The notes under the pieces: model-generated
What the model was told of the DNA's origin: nothing
Seen by the model: the letters and a program-made list of their open reading frames with translations, nothing else
The model's database searches: none
Shown here: piece by piece, positions 1-8,755 of the stretch
Layout of the letters: each line of letters opens with the position of its first letter
Position numbering within the stretch: position 1 is the first letter of the stretch
Position numbers and translations under genes: made by a program
NCBI GenBank assembly: GCA_948474755.1
Contig: CAOLHI010002130.1
Coordinates: 240,948 to 304,947, forward strand
Length of the DNA stretch: 64,000 nt
Source: Ctenosaura bakeri
Lineage: Eukaryota; Chordata; Lepidosauria; Squamata; Iguanidae
Reading direction: 5' to 3'

Positions 1-376
1 AGTCAAACCATCTGTCCACATAGACCAGTATTGTCCATGTTGCTTTGGCAGAGGTTTTCTAGAGTTGCTGACAGGTATCTTTCTGGTCTGGGTCTGTCTG
101 CATTTTGAGTATCTGTTCTACCACTGAGCTACCGCTCCTTTCTAGTGCCAGTATAGCAAAGGCAAGAACCATGACAATAGAGCTTACTTTATCCAAATAC
201 AGTGGATGTCAAAATCAAAACAGTTTCAAAAGACAAAAAATAACAGGTGATCTACACTGGCACAGATGTCATTCATCTTTGGGCATGCACTTCCTTTTTC
301 AGATGAGTAAAAAGTCTCTGTAAGTCCCAAGCTTTATTCCTACATGAACTGATTTTATTTTGGAGAGTCACATGAT

Positions 377-598
377 GTGGCCTTCAGTATCCACTAGAGT
401 TTGGTTGCAGGACTGCCCACGAATACCAAAATTTGTGGATGCTCAATCATAATGTACAATGGTGTAGTAAAAGAGTGTCTCTTACATAAAATGGCAAAAT
501 CAAAGTCTGCTTTTTGAATTTTTAAAAAAAAATATTTTCAAGCTGTGGTTGGATGAATCTGTGGATAGAGAACCCACAGATATGGAGGGCTGACTGTA
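377..598 (-). mobile_element. Tigger/pogo-like non-autonomous DNA transposon (copy T1)
   Basis: The right end reads TATGGAGGGCTGACTGTA, the complement of a CAGTCAGCCCTCCATA-type terminus. The left end holds the complement of a 'GGATACTGAAGGCC' block. The interior resembles the copy at 43.65 kb in the opposite orientation (shared AACCACAGCTTGAAAATA and TTGTGGATGCTCAA-like blocks). TIRs of this type are known from Tigger/pogo (Tc1-mariner superfamily) elements. There is no transposase, so it is a short passively mobilised derivative. Ends are approximate. Confidence 0.6.
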
Positions 599-887
599 TC
601 TTTTGGGATCTCCCTGGCATTACCAAGAACTTTTTATTCCCACTCCTCAGAATGGTTTAAATGAACTCAGTATTTTCCAAAATGAAATGTCTCTGCATTT
701 AACATGAGTTTCTGCTGTCTTGGGCCCAGTAAAAATGGCTGCGAAGTTTACACAGCTATTGTTCTCAACATACTGAAGCAACAGAGATCAAGTAAGGGAA
801 AGAAAAATGTTAGTTGTAAAACAAAATGATCCTAATGCTTAACTAGTGTATTATTATTAAAGCACTTTAGTACTTTGACAGTAACTC

Positions 888-890
<3 letters not shown>

Positions 891-932
<42 letters not shown>
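891..932. repeat. (GAT)n microsatellite
   Basis: About 14 uninterrupted GAT/ATG triplets. The run of methionines in one forward frame is only this repeat and not a gene. Confidence 0.97.
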
Positions 933-933
<1 letters not shown>

Positions 934-1224
934 CAGTGCAAATTGGTGAATATCATGCATGAGATTGGATGTGATAAGGGATCAGGGAAGGGAGAAATGG
1001 AAAAACACAGTGGACATAGGGAGGGAAGGAAATCCCACATATTTGAAAAGAGAATTGGGTGCAAGCCTATGAATATGTAAGGACAATCAAAACACCCCCC
1101 CCTTCCCCAGACATTCTCAATACTTTAAGGCAGTTTGTTAAGCCCAAAATTTATGGAGGAAAAGTTTTTCTTTAGTCTACAGACCCCAGATTTCCCTAGC
1201 CAGCACATGCCTAAAGGTGTTTCA

Positions 1225-1740
1225 AATAGAGGTTGGAAATATGAACAACAAGTGAGAACTTTTTACCACATGTGGTGGACGTGTGAAAAGGCCAAAAAAT
1301 CTGGAATCAAATACGTATGGTGGTGCACAATATTTTGGGAATTGATATGTTATTAAAGTCTGAACAATATTAGCTGAGACTAGTAGAAGATCTGCTGGAG
1401 AAGAATTGTGGCAAGATATTAAGATATTATGTATGGTCCCACCAGGCAGATTACTCCATGTGCAGAAATGGAAGAGTGCAGAAATCCCAGCAAAAGAGGA
1501 CTGGTTGATAAAATTGCTGGACTTAGCTGAAATGGACAAATTAACAATATCATTAAGAGAAAAATCAGCAAAGATTGGGAATTGCTAAAAGCTTTTTGCA
1601 AGAAAAAAAGATATTACAATATTACAGTTGGATTCAATCATCAGTATTTTGGGTGAAAGTAGCAGTGGAAGCATTGGAACAATAATTGCAGCTAGAGAAT
1701 TTGTTATCTTTTAAAAGAACCAACAATAGTATCTGTAGGA
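1225..1740 (+). pseudogene. L1-type LINE ORF2 3' end, degenerate
   Basis: Translation of the plus strand gives the C-terminal part of a vertebrate L1 ORF2. First comes a zinc-finger-like stretch 'FYHMWWTCEKAKK' near 1260-1300, then 'PAKEDWLIKLLDLAEMDKL' near 1490-1550, in different frames with stops between. This order and wording match the last ~120 residues of reptile L1 ORF2 proteins. The 3' part is AT-rich and probably untranslated. It is a 5'-truncated dead copy. Confidence is good for L1 identity and lower for the ends. Confidence 0.72.
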
Positions 1741-1771
1741 GAAGTAGGAAAGTAGCTTTGTTATTGCCTTA

Positions 1772-1962
1772 GGCCATTTCCGCATTGATCTGTTATGGTG
1801 CTATTATTCCACTTTCAACATCCTATGGAATCCTGGGGTTTGTAGTTTAGAGAGGAGCCTCAAAGGCATCAAAGGCCCCTCCCTAAAGTGCAAACCCCAG
1901 GATTCCATAGGATGTTGAAAATGGGATAATAGCACTACATACCATCTAGTGCAGAAATGGCC
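1772..1962. mobile_element. Palindromic MITE, family M1 (copy a), TSD TTA
   Basis: This 191 bp element begins GGCCATTTCCGCATTG and ends with the inverse, AGAAATGGCC. Almost the whole element is a palindrome, with TATGGAATCCTGGGGTTTG on the left and CAAACCCCAGGATTCCATAG-type sequence on the right. It is flanked on both sides by TTA (1769-1771 and 1963-1965). The 3-bp duplication and GG-starting TIR suggest PIF/Harbinger mobilisation. It has no coding capacity. Confidence 0.82.
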
Positions 1963-1965
1963 TTA

Positions 1966-3280
1966 GTGTTAGTGTTTTGCTTTAGTATTAGAGCTGAGAA
2001 TTAGTTTTTAGTTTTTAGTAATTAGTAGTTAGGATATGTTTATATTGTATTTTATTTCTTTTCTCTTTATATGTAGTTCAATGTTTTGCTTTATTTTTTG
2101 GTACGTATGTGTTGTGTATTCTTAACAACATCTGTGTGTGTATGTGTATGGATCTCCCAGCCAACATGAGGATTCTAGGAACCATAATCCAAAATGTAAC
2201 TTTCCAAATTCTTCCTCTTTACCCTCACCAAACCCAGCTTGCTCAAGGGTAAAGAAGCAAATTGTTACAAAGACACCTTAAGCCACTTCTCGAAAAGAAA
2301 TAGAGTTGTGTAGTGCTACCCCTAGAACCCTTCTGTGTCCACAGCAGTGGAGTTGGGCATGTAACAATCTATAATTTTATGTTTGTATGCATGCTGTATG
2401 TTGTAGCATTGAGTGTTCATTGCTTCCATGGAGGAGTGTGCAATCAAACTTGCCATGAGACAGTAGTTCTTGATTGTCATCAGCTGTAGCTCATTATTCT
2501 CTCAAGGATTCCTTGTGTCAATCGATAGGAAACAATGCGTAATCACTTGCCATTGATTGCAAATCAGTTTGCATAGACTGGCATGGGAGTCCTTGACGGG
2601 ATAACGAGCGATGCCTTTTGCCCATTTTCGGGCCCAAGTGGCCAATATGGCATCATCTGACAACCCCTTTCCCCCTGTTCAATGCATGAAAAGGAAAACA
2701 TATGCTTCAAGAGAGGGAGTGATGTTATATTATGAAACTGGCAGTGGTACAGCAAGACTAAGGCTGCCAATTCCTGACCCAGAGATGTCTCTTTCGCCTT
2801 TAATTAATTGCTGCATGAAAGGGCAAAATTTGGCAGGGCTGTCAACGCACCTGTCAGGCTGCTTCTTGACATGCAGTCCTTCCAGGCACAGTCATACCCT
2901 CTGGGATGGGTCGGCATTAAGAACTCTAATAGTAGAGTAATACCTGTATTAGGACCATCTAAGGAGTCACAGGAATGTAAGCAGCTAGAAATTGGGGCAA
3001 ATGCAGAACCAGATGAGCTGAGAAATACAAACTTCCCCATCACAGAAGAAAGCTTCACTTCTTGAGAAGCTCTGGAAGATTCATGTGGATTTGGGTCTGG
3101 ACTACAATAAAGTTTATTCTCACTATTACCAGTAGACATCACTCTTTCCTGGAGAAGGGGGCACACTGTATGCAAAAAGAGTGCCCTATAGATGACAGAA
3201 GGGAGTAAGTGGGGATTAAAAGAGTTGAACAATCTTCTTTAAGTGGTAAGGATACTTTGGGGAGAAGCACTGGTTCTAAG
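1966..3280. other. No recognised gene or repeat
   Basis: AT-rich stretch with only short out-of-context open frames. A more GC-balanced patch at 2580-3000 has overlapping frames on both strands but no recognisable protein motif. I see no reason to call a gene. Confidence 0.5.
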
Positions 3281-3363
3281 ACCCTGCATGGTGTAGTAGT
3301 TTGAATTAGTTTGAGTGTTGGACAACAGGGTTCAAATCCCCACTCAGCCATGAAAATCCATTG
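3281..3363 (+). mobile_element. tRNA-derived SINE, left part (split by the LTR element)
   Basis: The head of the ACA-tailed SINE: GGTGTAGTAGTTTGAATTAG followed by a B-box-like GGGTTCAAATCCCCACTC and CAGCCATGAAAATCCATTG. It continues at 8592 after the retrotransposon, so one SINE was split by the later insertion. Confidence 0.75.
3359..3363. repeat. Target-site duplication CATTG (left)
   Basis: CATTG directly precedes the 5' LTR and recurs at 8592-8596 directly after the 3' LTR. A 5-bp duplication is usual for Ty3/gypsy integrases. Confidence 0.93.
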
Positions 3364-3568
3364 TGTCGGGAGTCCTCCATGTTTTATTGTTTTAGGATAG
3401 CAGTAGACTGAGGAAATAGTGATAGTAGGCTGTTAGCTATTCCCAGGCGCCAACCATTCCTTCTGGCTGGAATTTCAAAGGAACCATTTGGCATGATGAC
3501 GTTCGTTCTTTTACAACTATCTTAGGAGAAACTGTCTGTTAAAGTGTAAGGTGGGGGGAAAACGTTCC

Positions 3569-3581
3569 ATTCTCGAGCTTT
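3569..3581 (+). promoter_or_regulatory. Predicted transcript 5' end and self-primer segment in the 5' LTR
   Basis: ATTCTCGAGCTTT is the exact reverse complement of 3671-3683. In Tf1-type elements the first ~11 nt of the RNA fold back onto the primer site and are cleaved to prime minus-strand synthesis. This therefore marks the likely transcription start (start of R). The same segment occurs in the 3' LTR at 8491-8503. A clear TATA box is not visible upstream. Confidence 0.75.
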
Positions 3582-3614
3582 AACGTCTGAAGACAGCATC
3601 CCTTACTATGTTAC

Positions 3615-3620
3615 AATAAA
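3615..3620 (+). promoter_or_regulatory. Polyadenylation signal AATAAA in the LTR
   Basis: Canonical hexamer in R. The functional copy for transcript ending is the equivalent in the 3' LTR at 8537-8542. Confidence 0.7.
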
Positions 3621-3670
3621 TCTTCTATTAAGTTTGTTGATCCGTGTAAGAGTGAATCTGTTCCTGACAG

Positions 3671-3683
3671 AAAGCTCGAGAAT
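3671..3683 (+). promoter_or_regulatory. Self-complementary primer-binding site
   Basis: AAAGCTCGAGAAT begins one base after the 5' LTR, where a tRNA-primed element would carry TGG. It pairs over 13 of 13 positions with 3569-3581. Pairing stops at both ends: 3670 G opposite 3582 A, and 3684 C opposite 3568 C. This fits the self-priming mechanism. Confidence 0.82.
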
Positions 3684-3694
3684 CCTTTCAAAAA

Positions 3695-6600
3695 ATGCAC
3701 CAATTGATGGACCAGTCGATTACTGAAGAAGAGCAAGGATCTGCAGAATCTGATGGAGCTACAGAAACTGAAGTGCCCCTGGATACCAAGACAAAATTGC
3801 GCCTGACCGAGGCTATGGAAACCCCCACAAGCGGCCAAACCTGGGTCTGGGGAGAAAAGCCACATACGTCGTTGAGACAACGCAGAAGGGCTGCTAGATG
3901 GGATACATCAGCAAAAGACCTATCCCTTTTGGAGGAGATAAAGCAAATGGAAACCGAACTGGAAAGAAAAGATGAGGAGATACTCGAACTCAAGACCATG
4001 CTACGCGAGATGCGCATCCGTCCCTCGCAGACAGGGAGATCACCAGGAGGAGAACCACGAGCGGCTGTCTCGGCGGCAGGCACCCCTGGTCCGCCCCAGC
4101 AACCAACAGGGCACACGCCAGCGCCACTGTTACTCAGAAATGTGGAAGACCTGAAAGCGACCTTCAACGGGAAGGGGGAGAAACTCTCCTTTTTTTTGAC
4201 TATGGCAAACAATTTCATGATTGATCACGGCCATCTATTTCGGGATGATGCGGCCCGAATTCGATACCTAAGCCAGAGGATGAAAGGACTGGCAGCAGAC
4301 TGGGTAGCGAACCTATATGACTCCCACGCCCCCGAAACTGAAAATCTGCAGCTCTTCATGAACCATCTGCGGGAACGCTTTGAAGACCCCCATTTATTGG
4401 AAAACACCAAATATCAACTGAAACGAATGAAACAAGGCAGGAACGATGTGGGGACGTATTCCCGTGAATTTAGAAACCTGGCCACCAAAGTCCCGTGGAG
4501 TGATGAAATTCTAATTGAGTTATACAAAGATGGACTAAATCCTGATATTCTACACGGGTGCTTAATGCAGGCCAATCCACAGACCCTGCTAGGTTGGGTC
4601 AGACTAGCTACTGAAATGGAAGGCATAACCCAGACTGTTCAGCTGAACCGACAAAGACAAGACGTGCCAAAACGACAACCTCGCGGTCCCACCGTCCTCA
4701 ATGCTGAGGAACGGAACAAACGTCTCCGTTTGGGCATGTGCTTTAACTGTGGAAAACCGGGCCACCTCGCCAACACCTGCCGCGGAAACCAAGCTCCGAC
4801 TGGGACTAAGGGAGCACGAGCAGACCCAAAGGATATAGAATTCACACATCAGACAGCGGCCGCCAAACAACCACTTAGACGCACTTCTAAGGACCCTGCA
4901 GCGGCGACAGGAGACTCCGATCCCAATGATGAAACCACCTCTTCGTCTTCATCTGACATAGATGGAGATTCTAAACCTGACTGCGATGACTGGCAAGCGG
5001 CGGGAACATCTGTAAGTACTCCTAAAATTCCCCATTTCTACGCCACGGTTGCGATTAGTGGCAGCGATGGGACTTTGCATGTACATAGGGCATTAATTGA
5101 CTCTGGCTGCTCCAGAAGTTTGTTACACCCCAAATTGGCCAAACAATTGAAAACTCTTTATGAGCCCTTGGAATGCCCCATCAAATTAACGCAAATGGAT
5201 GGGACCTCAATGACTGGGGGAGTAATTAGTAAAATCACTAAGCCCATCTCATTTCAAATGGACAAAAACAATTACAGCATGCGATTTCTAGTTCCCAAGG
5301 CGATGCAGTTCAAATTGGTCTTGGGAATCGATTGGCTTCGTGAATATAACCCCCAGATAAACTGGACTGCTGGCACTATGTCCTCTTCAGATGAAAACTT
5401 TTCTATTCCCCATGAAGAATTGCAACAAATTCCTTCACACTACCGAGACTTCCAAAAGGCTTTCCACGAAAGGGAGGCTGACAAATTGCCTCCCCACACG
5501 GACTTTGACTGTAAACTGGAATTAGTTGACGGGGCCACCCTGCCTAAACCGAAAATTTATCCCATGAGCCAAAAAGAACTCCTTGCTCTCAAGAAGTTCC
5601 TAAATAAAAACTTGGCTCGCGGCTTTATCAAGCCCTCTACAGCCCCCACGGCGAGTCCTGTCTTCTTCCGAAAGAGAAAAGATCCCAGCGCGGATCCGAG
5701 ACTGATAGTTAACTACTCTGCTATTAACCAGGTTATTTCCTCCAATTGTTATCCCATACCTCTGATACGGACTGTTTTGGACCATCTTGTTCAAGGAAAA
5801 TATTTCACCAAACTTGATCTTAAAGAGGCTTTTCATAGGATTAGAATGGACCCGGACTCTGAGTGGCTCACCACCTTTGCAACTCCTCTAGGTAACTTTA
5901 AATGGACGGTTCTTCCCTTTGGCTTACAATCGGGGCCATCTGTGTTCCAAATGTTTTTGAACACCATTTTCCATGACTTGTTGTATCAGGGGGTTCTGAT
6001 TTATCTGGATGACATTTTAATTTACGCAGATTCCATGGAATCTCATGTGTCATTGGTTCGTGAAGTGTTACGAAGGCTTATAGATAACAACCTCGTGGTT
6101 AATCTATCTAAATGCCAATTTGACACCCAAACTTTTGATTACTTGGGATATAGGATTCAAGATTGTTCACTTAAAATGGACCCTTCGAAGATTAACTCCA
6201 TTTTGCAATGGCCCGTCCCTAAAACTGTGAAGCAACTGCAGCAATTTCTTGGTTTTGCGAACTTCTACCGGAACTTTATTGAGGATTTTGCTGCCATAAC
6301 GCTTCCTCTCACCAACCTTCTACGGAAACCTAAAGGATCCACTGCGGGCAAGGCGCATAGACTTTGTTGGTCGCCTGAGTGTCAATCGGCGTTTGACCAT
6401 TTGAAATCTAAATTTACGTCTGAGCCCTTACTCCTTTTTCCCGACAGTACGAAGCAATTCATTGTGCAAACGGATGCTTCGGACTTTGCCATGGCAGCCG
6501 TTCTTTTACAACATGACACCACAGGAGCACTCAGGCCTTGTGCTTTCATTTCAAAGAAATTTTCCCCTCAACAAGCTAATTGGCCTATTTGGGAGAAAGA

Positions 6601-7870
6601 AGCCAAGGCTATCCATTTTGCGCTGTCCTCTTGGCGTCATTTGCTTGAAGGGGCTCGACTCCCCTTTGAAGTTTGGACTGATCATAGGAATTTGCAAGCC
6701 TTACAGTCTGCTAAGAAACTCTCCCCTAAGCAGGCGAGATGGGCTGAATTTTTCCAGAGATTCCGATTTAAAATTGTTTTCAAACCTGGCCGAACTAACC
6801 AACTGGCGGACCCTCTCTCTCGACTTCCCTGTTTTGCGGAATCCCCTGCTACGTCCTCCCACTCCAATACCTTGTTTCCTGCCTCCTCTCTGGCTTCTCA
6901 AGTGACTACTCGTGCATTAGCAAAGACAAGGCTTTCTGCCTCCTCTCTTTGTGACTCCGCTCTCCGCGATGCTATCATTCATGCAGCGCATGCAGACTCC
7001 TGGCTACCGGCAAACAAGGATAAAATAGAATGGGTTGACAATCTCCCCTTTTATGGCACCAAGGTCTACGTTCCCCCTGCTGCCCGCGAGCAGGTACTTC
7101 ATCGTTATCATGATTCCAAACCCGCTGGACATTTTGGGTTTTTGAAGACATTGCATGCGATTCGCCGCCTTTTTTGGTGGCCTGGATTAAACCCCTCCGT
7201 GCAAACTTACATTAAGCAGTGTGCCACTTGCAACGTTTCTAAGTCGCCCACATCTAAACCTCAAGGGCTCCTGCAACCTCTGCCTGCGCCTGCTAGCCCC
7301 TGGTCGGTCATCGCATGGGATTTTATCGTGTCTCTTCCCTCTTCACACGGCTTTCATGTTATTTGGGTTGTTACTGATCACTTTTCCAAGCAATGTCATT
7401 TTGTGCCTCTAAAGAAACTACCCCGTGCTGACCAGCTGGCTGACCTGTTCGTTAATCATGTATGGAAACTTCATGGACTACCTTCGGTGATCATTTCGGA
7501 CAGGGATCCAATTTTCACTTCCAAGTTTTGGACTTGTCTACTGAAAACCCTGGGAGTCACTCAGAAACTCAGCAGTGCTTATCACCCTCAAACAGATGAC
7601 CAATCTGAGCGTGTTAACAAATCTCTTGAACAATTTCTTAGGTGTTTTGTTTCTGAGAACCAGAATGATTGGGCTCCGCTCCTTCCGTTCGCTGAGTTTG
7701 CCATCAATTCTGCGGTTCATACCTCTACTGGGAAACCCCCCTTTGAAATAGTTTACGGCTTCCTTCCTTCTCCTTTCCCCCCCTCTCCCTCTCTTCCTCC
7801 GCTCCTCCTTCTGTTTCTGCTTGGGTCTCTAAATTTTCTGGCATTTGGCAATCCGTCTCAGATGCTATAG
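3695..7870 (+). CDS. Gag-protease-reverse transcriptase-RNase H-integrase polyprotein of a Ty3/gypsy retrotransposon
   Basis: One 1391-codon frame encodes nearly all element proteins. Residues ~76-105 look like a coiled coil (EEIKQMETELERK). Residues ~155-310 form the retrotransposon Gag domain. A CX2CX4HX4C zinc knuckle (C349, C352, H357, C362) should bind RNA. The protease has DSG at 469-471 followed by LGIDWL. RT contains the YLDD catalytic motif at 770-773. RNase H has the TDAS aspartate near 927. Integrase has an HHCC-type finger (H1136, H1146, C1176, C1179) and a DDE core at D1209, D1269, E1305 (spacing DX59DX35E). The start lies 11 nt after the primer site with A at -3, so the leader is very short. 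Gag and Pol share one frame, as in Tf1. The last ~35 residues, after the C7 run, are proline/leucine-rich and do not look like integrase. They are probably a frameshift product. Identity is very sure, activity unknown. Confidence 0.95.
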   Translation: MHQLMDQSITEEEQGSAESDGATETEVPLDTKTKLRLTEAMETPTSGQTWVWGEKPHTSLRQRRRAARWDTSAKDLSLLEEIKQMETELERKDEEILELKTMLREMRIRPSQTGRSPGGEPRAAVSAAGTPGPPQQPTGHTPAPLLLRNVEDLKATFNGKGEKLSFFLTMANNFMIDHGHLFRDDAARIRYLSQRMKGLAADWVANLYDSHAPETENLQLFMNHLRERFEDPHLLENTKYQLKRMKQGRNDVGTYSREFRNLATKVPWSDEILIELYKDGLNPDILHGCLMQANPQTLLGWVRLATEMEGITQTVQLNRQRQDVPKRQPRGPTVLNAEERNKRLRLGMCFNCGKPGHLANTCRGNQAPTGTKGARADPKDIEFTHQTAAAKQPLRRTSKDPAAATGDSDPNDETTSSSSSDIDGDSKPDCDDWQAAGTSVSTPKIPHFYATVAISGSDGTLHVHRALIDSGCSRSLLHPKLAKQLKTLYEPLECPIKLTQMDGTSMTGGVISKITKPISFQMDKNNYSMRFLVPKAMQFKLVLGIDWLREYNPQINWTAGTMSSSDENFSIPHEELQQIPSHYRDFQKAFHEREADKLPPHTDFDCKLELVDGATLPKPKIYPMSQKELLALKKFLNKNLARGFIKPSTAPTASPVFFRKRKDPSADPRLIVNYSAINQVISSNCYPIPLIRTVLDHLVQGKYFTKLDLKEAFHRIRMDPDSEWLTTFATPLGNFKWTVLPFGLQSGPSVFQMFLNTIFHDLLYQGVLIYLDDILIYADSMESHVSLVREVLRRLIDNNLVVNLSKCQFDTQTFDYLGYRIQDCSLKMDPSKINSILQWPVPKTVKQLQQFLGFANFYRNFIEDFAAITLPLTNLLRKPKGSTAGKAHRLCWSPECQSAFDHLKSKFTSEPLLLFPDSTKQFIVQTDASDFAMAAVLLQHDTTGALRPCAFISKKFSPQQANWPIWEKEAKAIHFALSSWRHLLEGARLPFEVWTDHRNLQALQSAKKLSPKQARWAEFFQRFRFKIVFKPGRTNQLADPLSRLPCFAESPATSSHSNTLFPASSLASQVTTRALAKTRLSASSLCDSALRDAIIHAAHADSWLPANKDKIEWVDNLPFYGTKVYVPPAAREQVLHRYHDSKPAGHFGFLKTLHAIRRLFWWPGLNPSVQTYIKQCATCNVSKSPTSKPQGLLQPLPAPASPWSVIAWDFIVSLPSSHGFHVIWVVTDHFSKQCHFVPLKKLPRADQLADLFVNHVWKLHGLPSVIISDRDPIFTSKFWTCLLKTLGVTQKLSSAYHPQTDDQSERVNKSLEQFLRCFVSENQNDWAPLLPFAEFAINSAVHTSTGKPPFEIVYGFLPSPFPPSPSLPPLLLLFLLGSLNFLAFGNPSQML
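7777..7783 (+). other. C7 homopolymer at the pol frame break
   Basis: The integrase frame changes from the main frame to the one used by 7945-8172 somewhere between about 7747 and 7868. The alternative frame opens only after a TGA at 7744-7746. Seven consecutive C residues in a pyrimidine-rich tract make this the likeliest place for loss of one base, or for a read error. Confidence 0.65.
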
Positions 7871-8172
7871 CATCCGCTAAAGCTTCCCACAAACGTTTCG
7901 CTGACCGTAAACGGCAGCCTAATCCCCTTTACCAGCCCGGGGATTTGGTTTTCCTTTCTTCTAAGAACATTTCCTCTCCTTCTCCGTCTAAAAAACTTTC
8001 CCCTCGTTTTCTCGGACCTTTTCCTGTGAAAAGGGCTATTAATGATGTCTCTTTTGAACTAGATCTCCCTTCTTCCCTCAAGGCTATTCATCCTGTTTTT
8101 CATTCCAGTTTGCTGAAGAGGGCACCTTCGCTGACTTCTTCGCCGGTTGATGTTCCTCAACGCCCCGACTGA
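7784..8172 (+). pseudogene. Integrase C-terminal domain, out of frame with the main polyprotein
   Basis: This ~129-codon stretch reads in a different frame from the main polyprotein and carries the end of integrase. A 'QPGDLVFLSSKN' segment at ~7933-7970 is followed by 'KLSPRFLGPFPV' and 'IHPVFHSSLLKRA', which match the GPY/F-type C-terminal barrel of Ty3/gypsy and chromovirus integrases (normally ...HPVFHVSLLK...). In chromoviruses a chromodomain usually follows. Here the frame ends about 15 residues later (...VDVPQRPD, stop) with no aromatic chromodomain pattern. The first ATG in this frame is 7945, but it is unlikely to be used. The break with the main frame lies near 7777-7783. Confidence 0.85.
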
Positions 8173-8269
8173 CTTGCTACTGCATTCATATTACTATTTA
8201 GTTTTCTTGTCTTTCTACTGTTCCGTGATATTTTCTATATTTTGTGTATCTTTATGTATATATTTTTTT
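8173..8269 (+). other. Element 3' untranslated spacer
   Basis: T-rich spacer between the pol stop and the polypurine tract. The pol tail frame stays open for about 36 codons after its stop and would give a hydrophobic string, but T-rich DNA alone explains this. Confidence 0.6.
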
Positions 8270-8286
8270 AAAAAAGTGGGGCAGGA
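8270..8286 (+). promoter_or_regulatory. Polypurine tract
   Basis: AAAAAAGTGGGGCAGGA abuts the TGTCGGG start of the 3' LTR. Such purine tracts resist RNase H and prime plus-strand DNA synthesis in LTR elements. Confidence 0.85.
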
Positions 8287-8591
8287 TGTCGGGAGTCCTC
8301 CATGTTTTATTGTTTTAGGATAGCAGTAGACTGAGGAAATAGTGATAGTAGGCTGTTAGCTATTCCCAGGCGCCAACCATTCCTTCTGGCTGGAATTTCA
8401 AAGGAACCATTTGGCATGATGACGTTCGTTCTTTTACAACTATCTTAGGAGAAACTGTCTGTTAAAGTGTAAGGTGGGGGAAAACGTTCCATTCTCGAGC
8501 TTTAACGTCTGAAGACAGCATCCCTTACTATGTTACAATAAATCTTCTATTAAGTTTGTTGATCCGTGTAAGAGTGAATCTGTTCCTGACA
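8287..8591 (+). repeat. 3' LTR
   Basis: 305 bp and identical by eye to the 5' LTR except for one G fewer in the G-run (8475-8479 region). It holds AATAAA at 8537-8542, which would end the genomic transcript, and the self-primer sequence at 8491-8503. Confidence 0.95.
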
Positions 8592-8746
8592 CATTGGCTG
8601 GCTTTGGACAAGTCACACACTCTCTCAGCCTCAGAGGAAGGTAATGACAAACCCCCTCTGAACAAACGTTGCCAAGAAACCTCCTGATGGGTTTGCTTTA
8701 GGGTTGTCACGAACTGGAAATGACTAGAAGTCAATCAACAACAATG
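8592..8746 (+). mobile_element. tRNA-derived SINE, right part
   Basis: Continues the SINE interrupted at 3363: CTTTGGACAAGTCACACACT, TCAGCCTCAGAGGAAGGTAA, GAAATGACTAGAAGTCAA and a short CAACAACAATG tail. The first five bases are the duplicated CATTG. Confidence 0.8.
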
Positions 8747-8755
8747 TTGGTCCCA

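Larger units (their letters stand above)
3364..3669 (+). repeat. 5' LTR
   Basis: 306 bp, TGT...ACA. From the self-priming site the R region is inferred to start near 3569, giving U3 of about 3364-3568. AATAAA lies at 3615-3620 with a GT-rich stretch 20-40 bp downstream, so R probably ends near 3640 and U5 runs to 3669. A short ATG frame (3608-3619, three codons) lies in the leader before the main start. Confidence 0.95.
3364..8591 (+). mobile_element. Ty3/gypsy-type LTR retrotransposon, self-priming (Tf1/sushi-like)
   Basis: A 5228 bp element with two LTRs starting TGTCGGG and ending CTGACA, a 5-bp CATTG target duplication, a PPT, and gag-pro-pol in the order protease, RT, RNase H, integrase, which is diagnostic of Ty3/gypsy. 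No env-like frame follows pol. LTRs differ only in a G6 versus G5 run, so the insertion is recent. The primer site is the exact complement of an LTR-internal segment and not of a tRNA, as known for Tf1 and sushi elements. Defects seen: a frame break near 7777-7783 and no chromodomain after integrase. Confidence 0.95.

Noticed and set aside
892..1080. Poly-methionine open frame
   Set aside because: It is the (GAT)n microsatellite read in one frame, followed by unremarkable sequence.
3688..4218. 176-codon minus-strand frame opposite gag
   Set aside because: Shadow of the gag frame with no motif of its own.
7945..8172. Separate 75-codon gene after pol
   Set aside because: Its content is the integrase C-terminal barrel and the frame is open upstream to 7747, so it is the displaced tail of pol.
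8173..8280. Hydrophobic 36-codon extension past the pol stop, possible readthrough or env-like membrane segment
   Set aside because: T-rich DNA produces such strings by chance; there is no signal peptide, start codon or env-like length.
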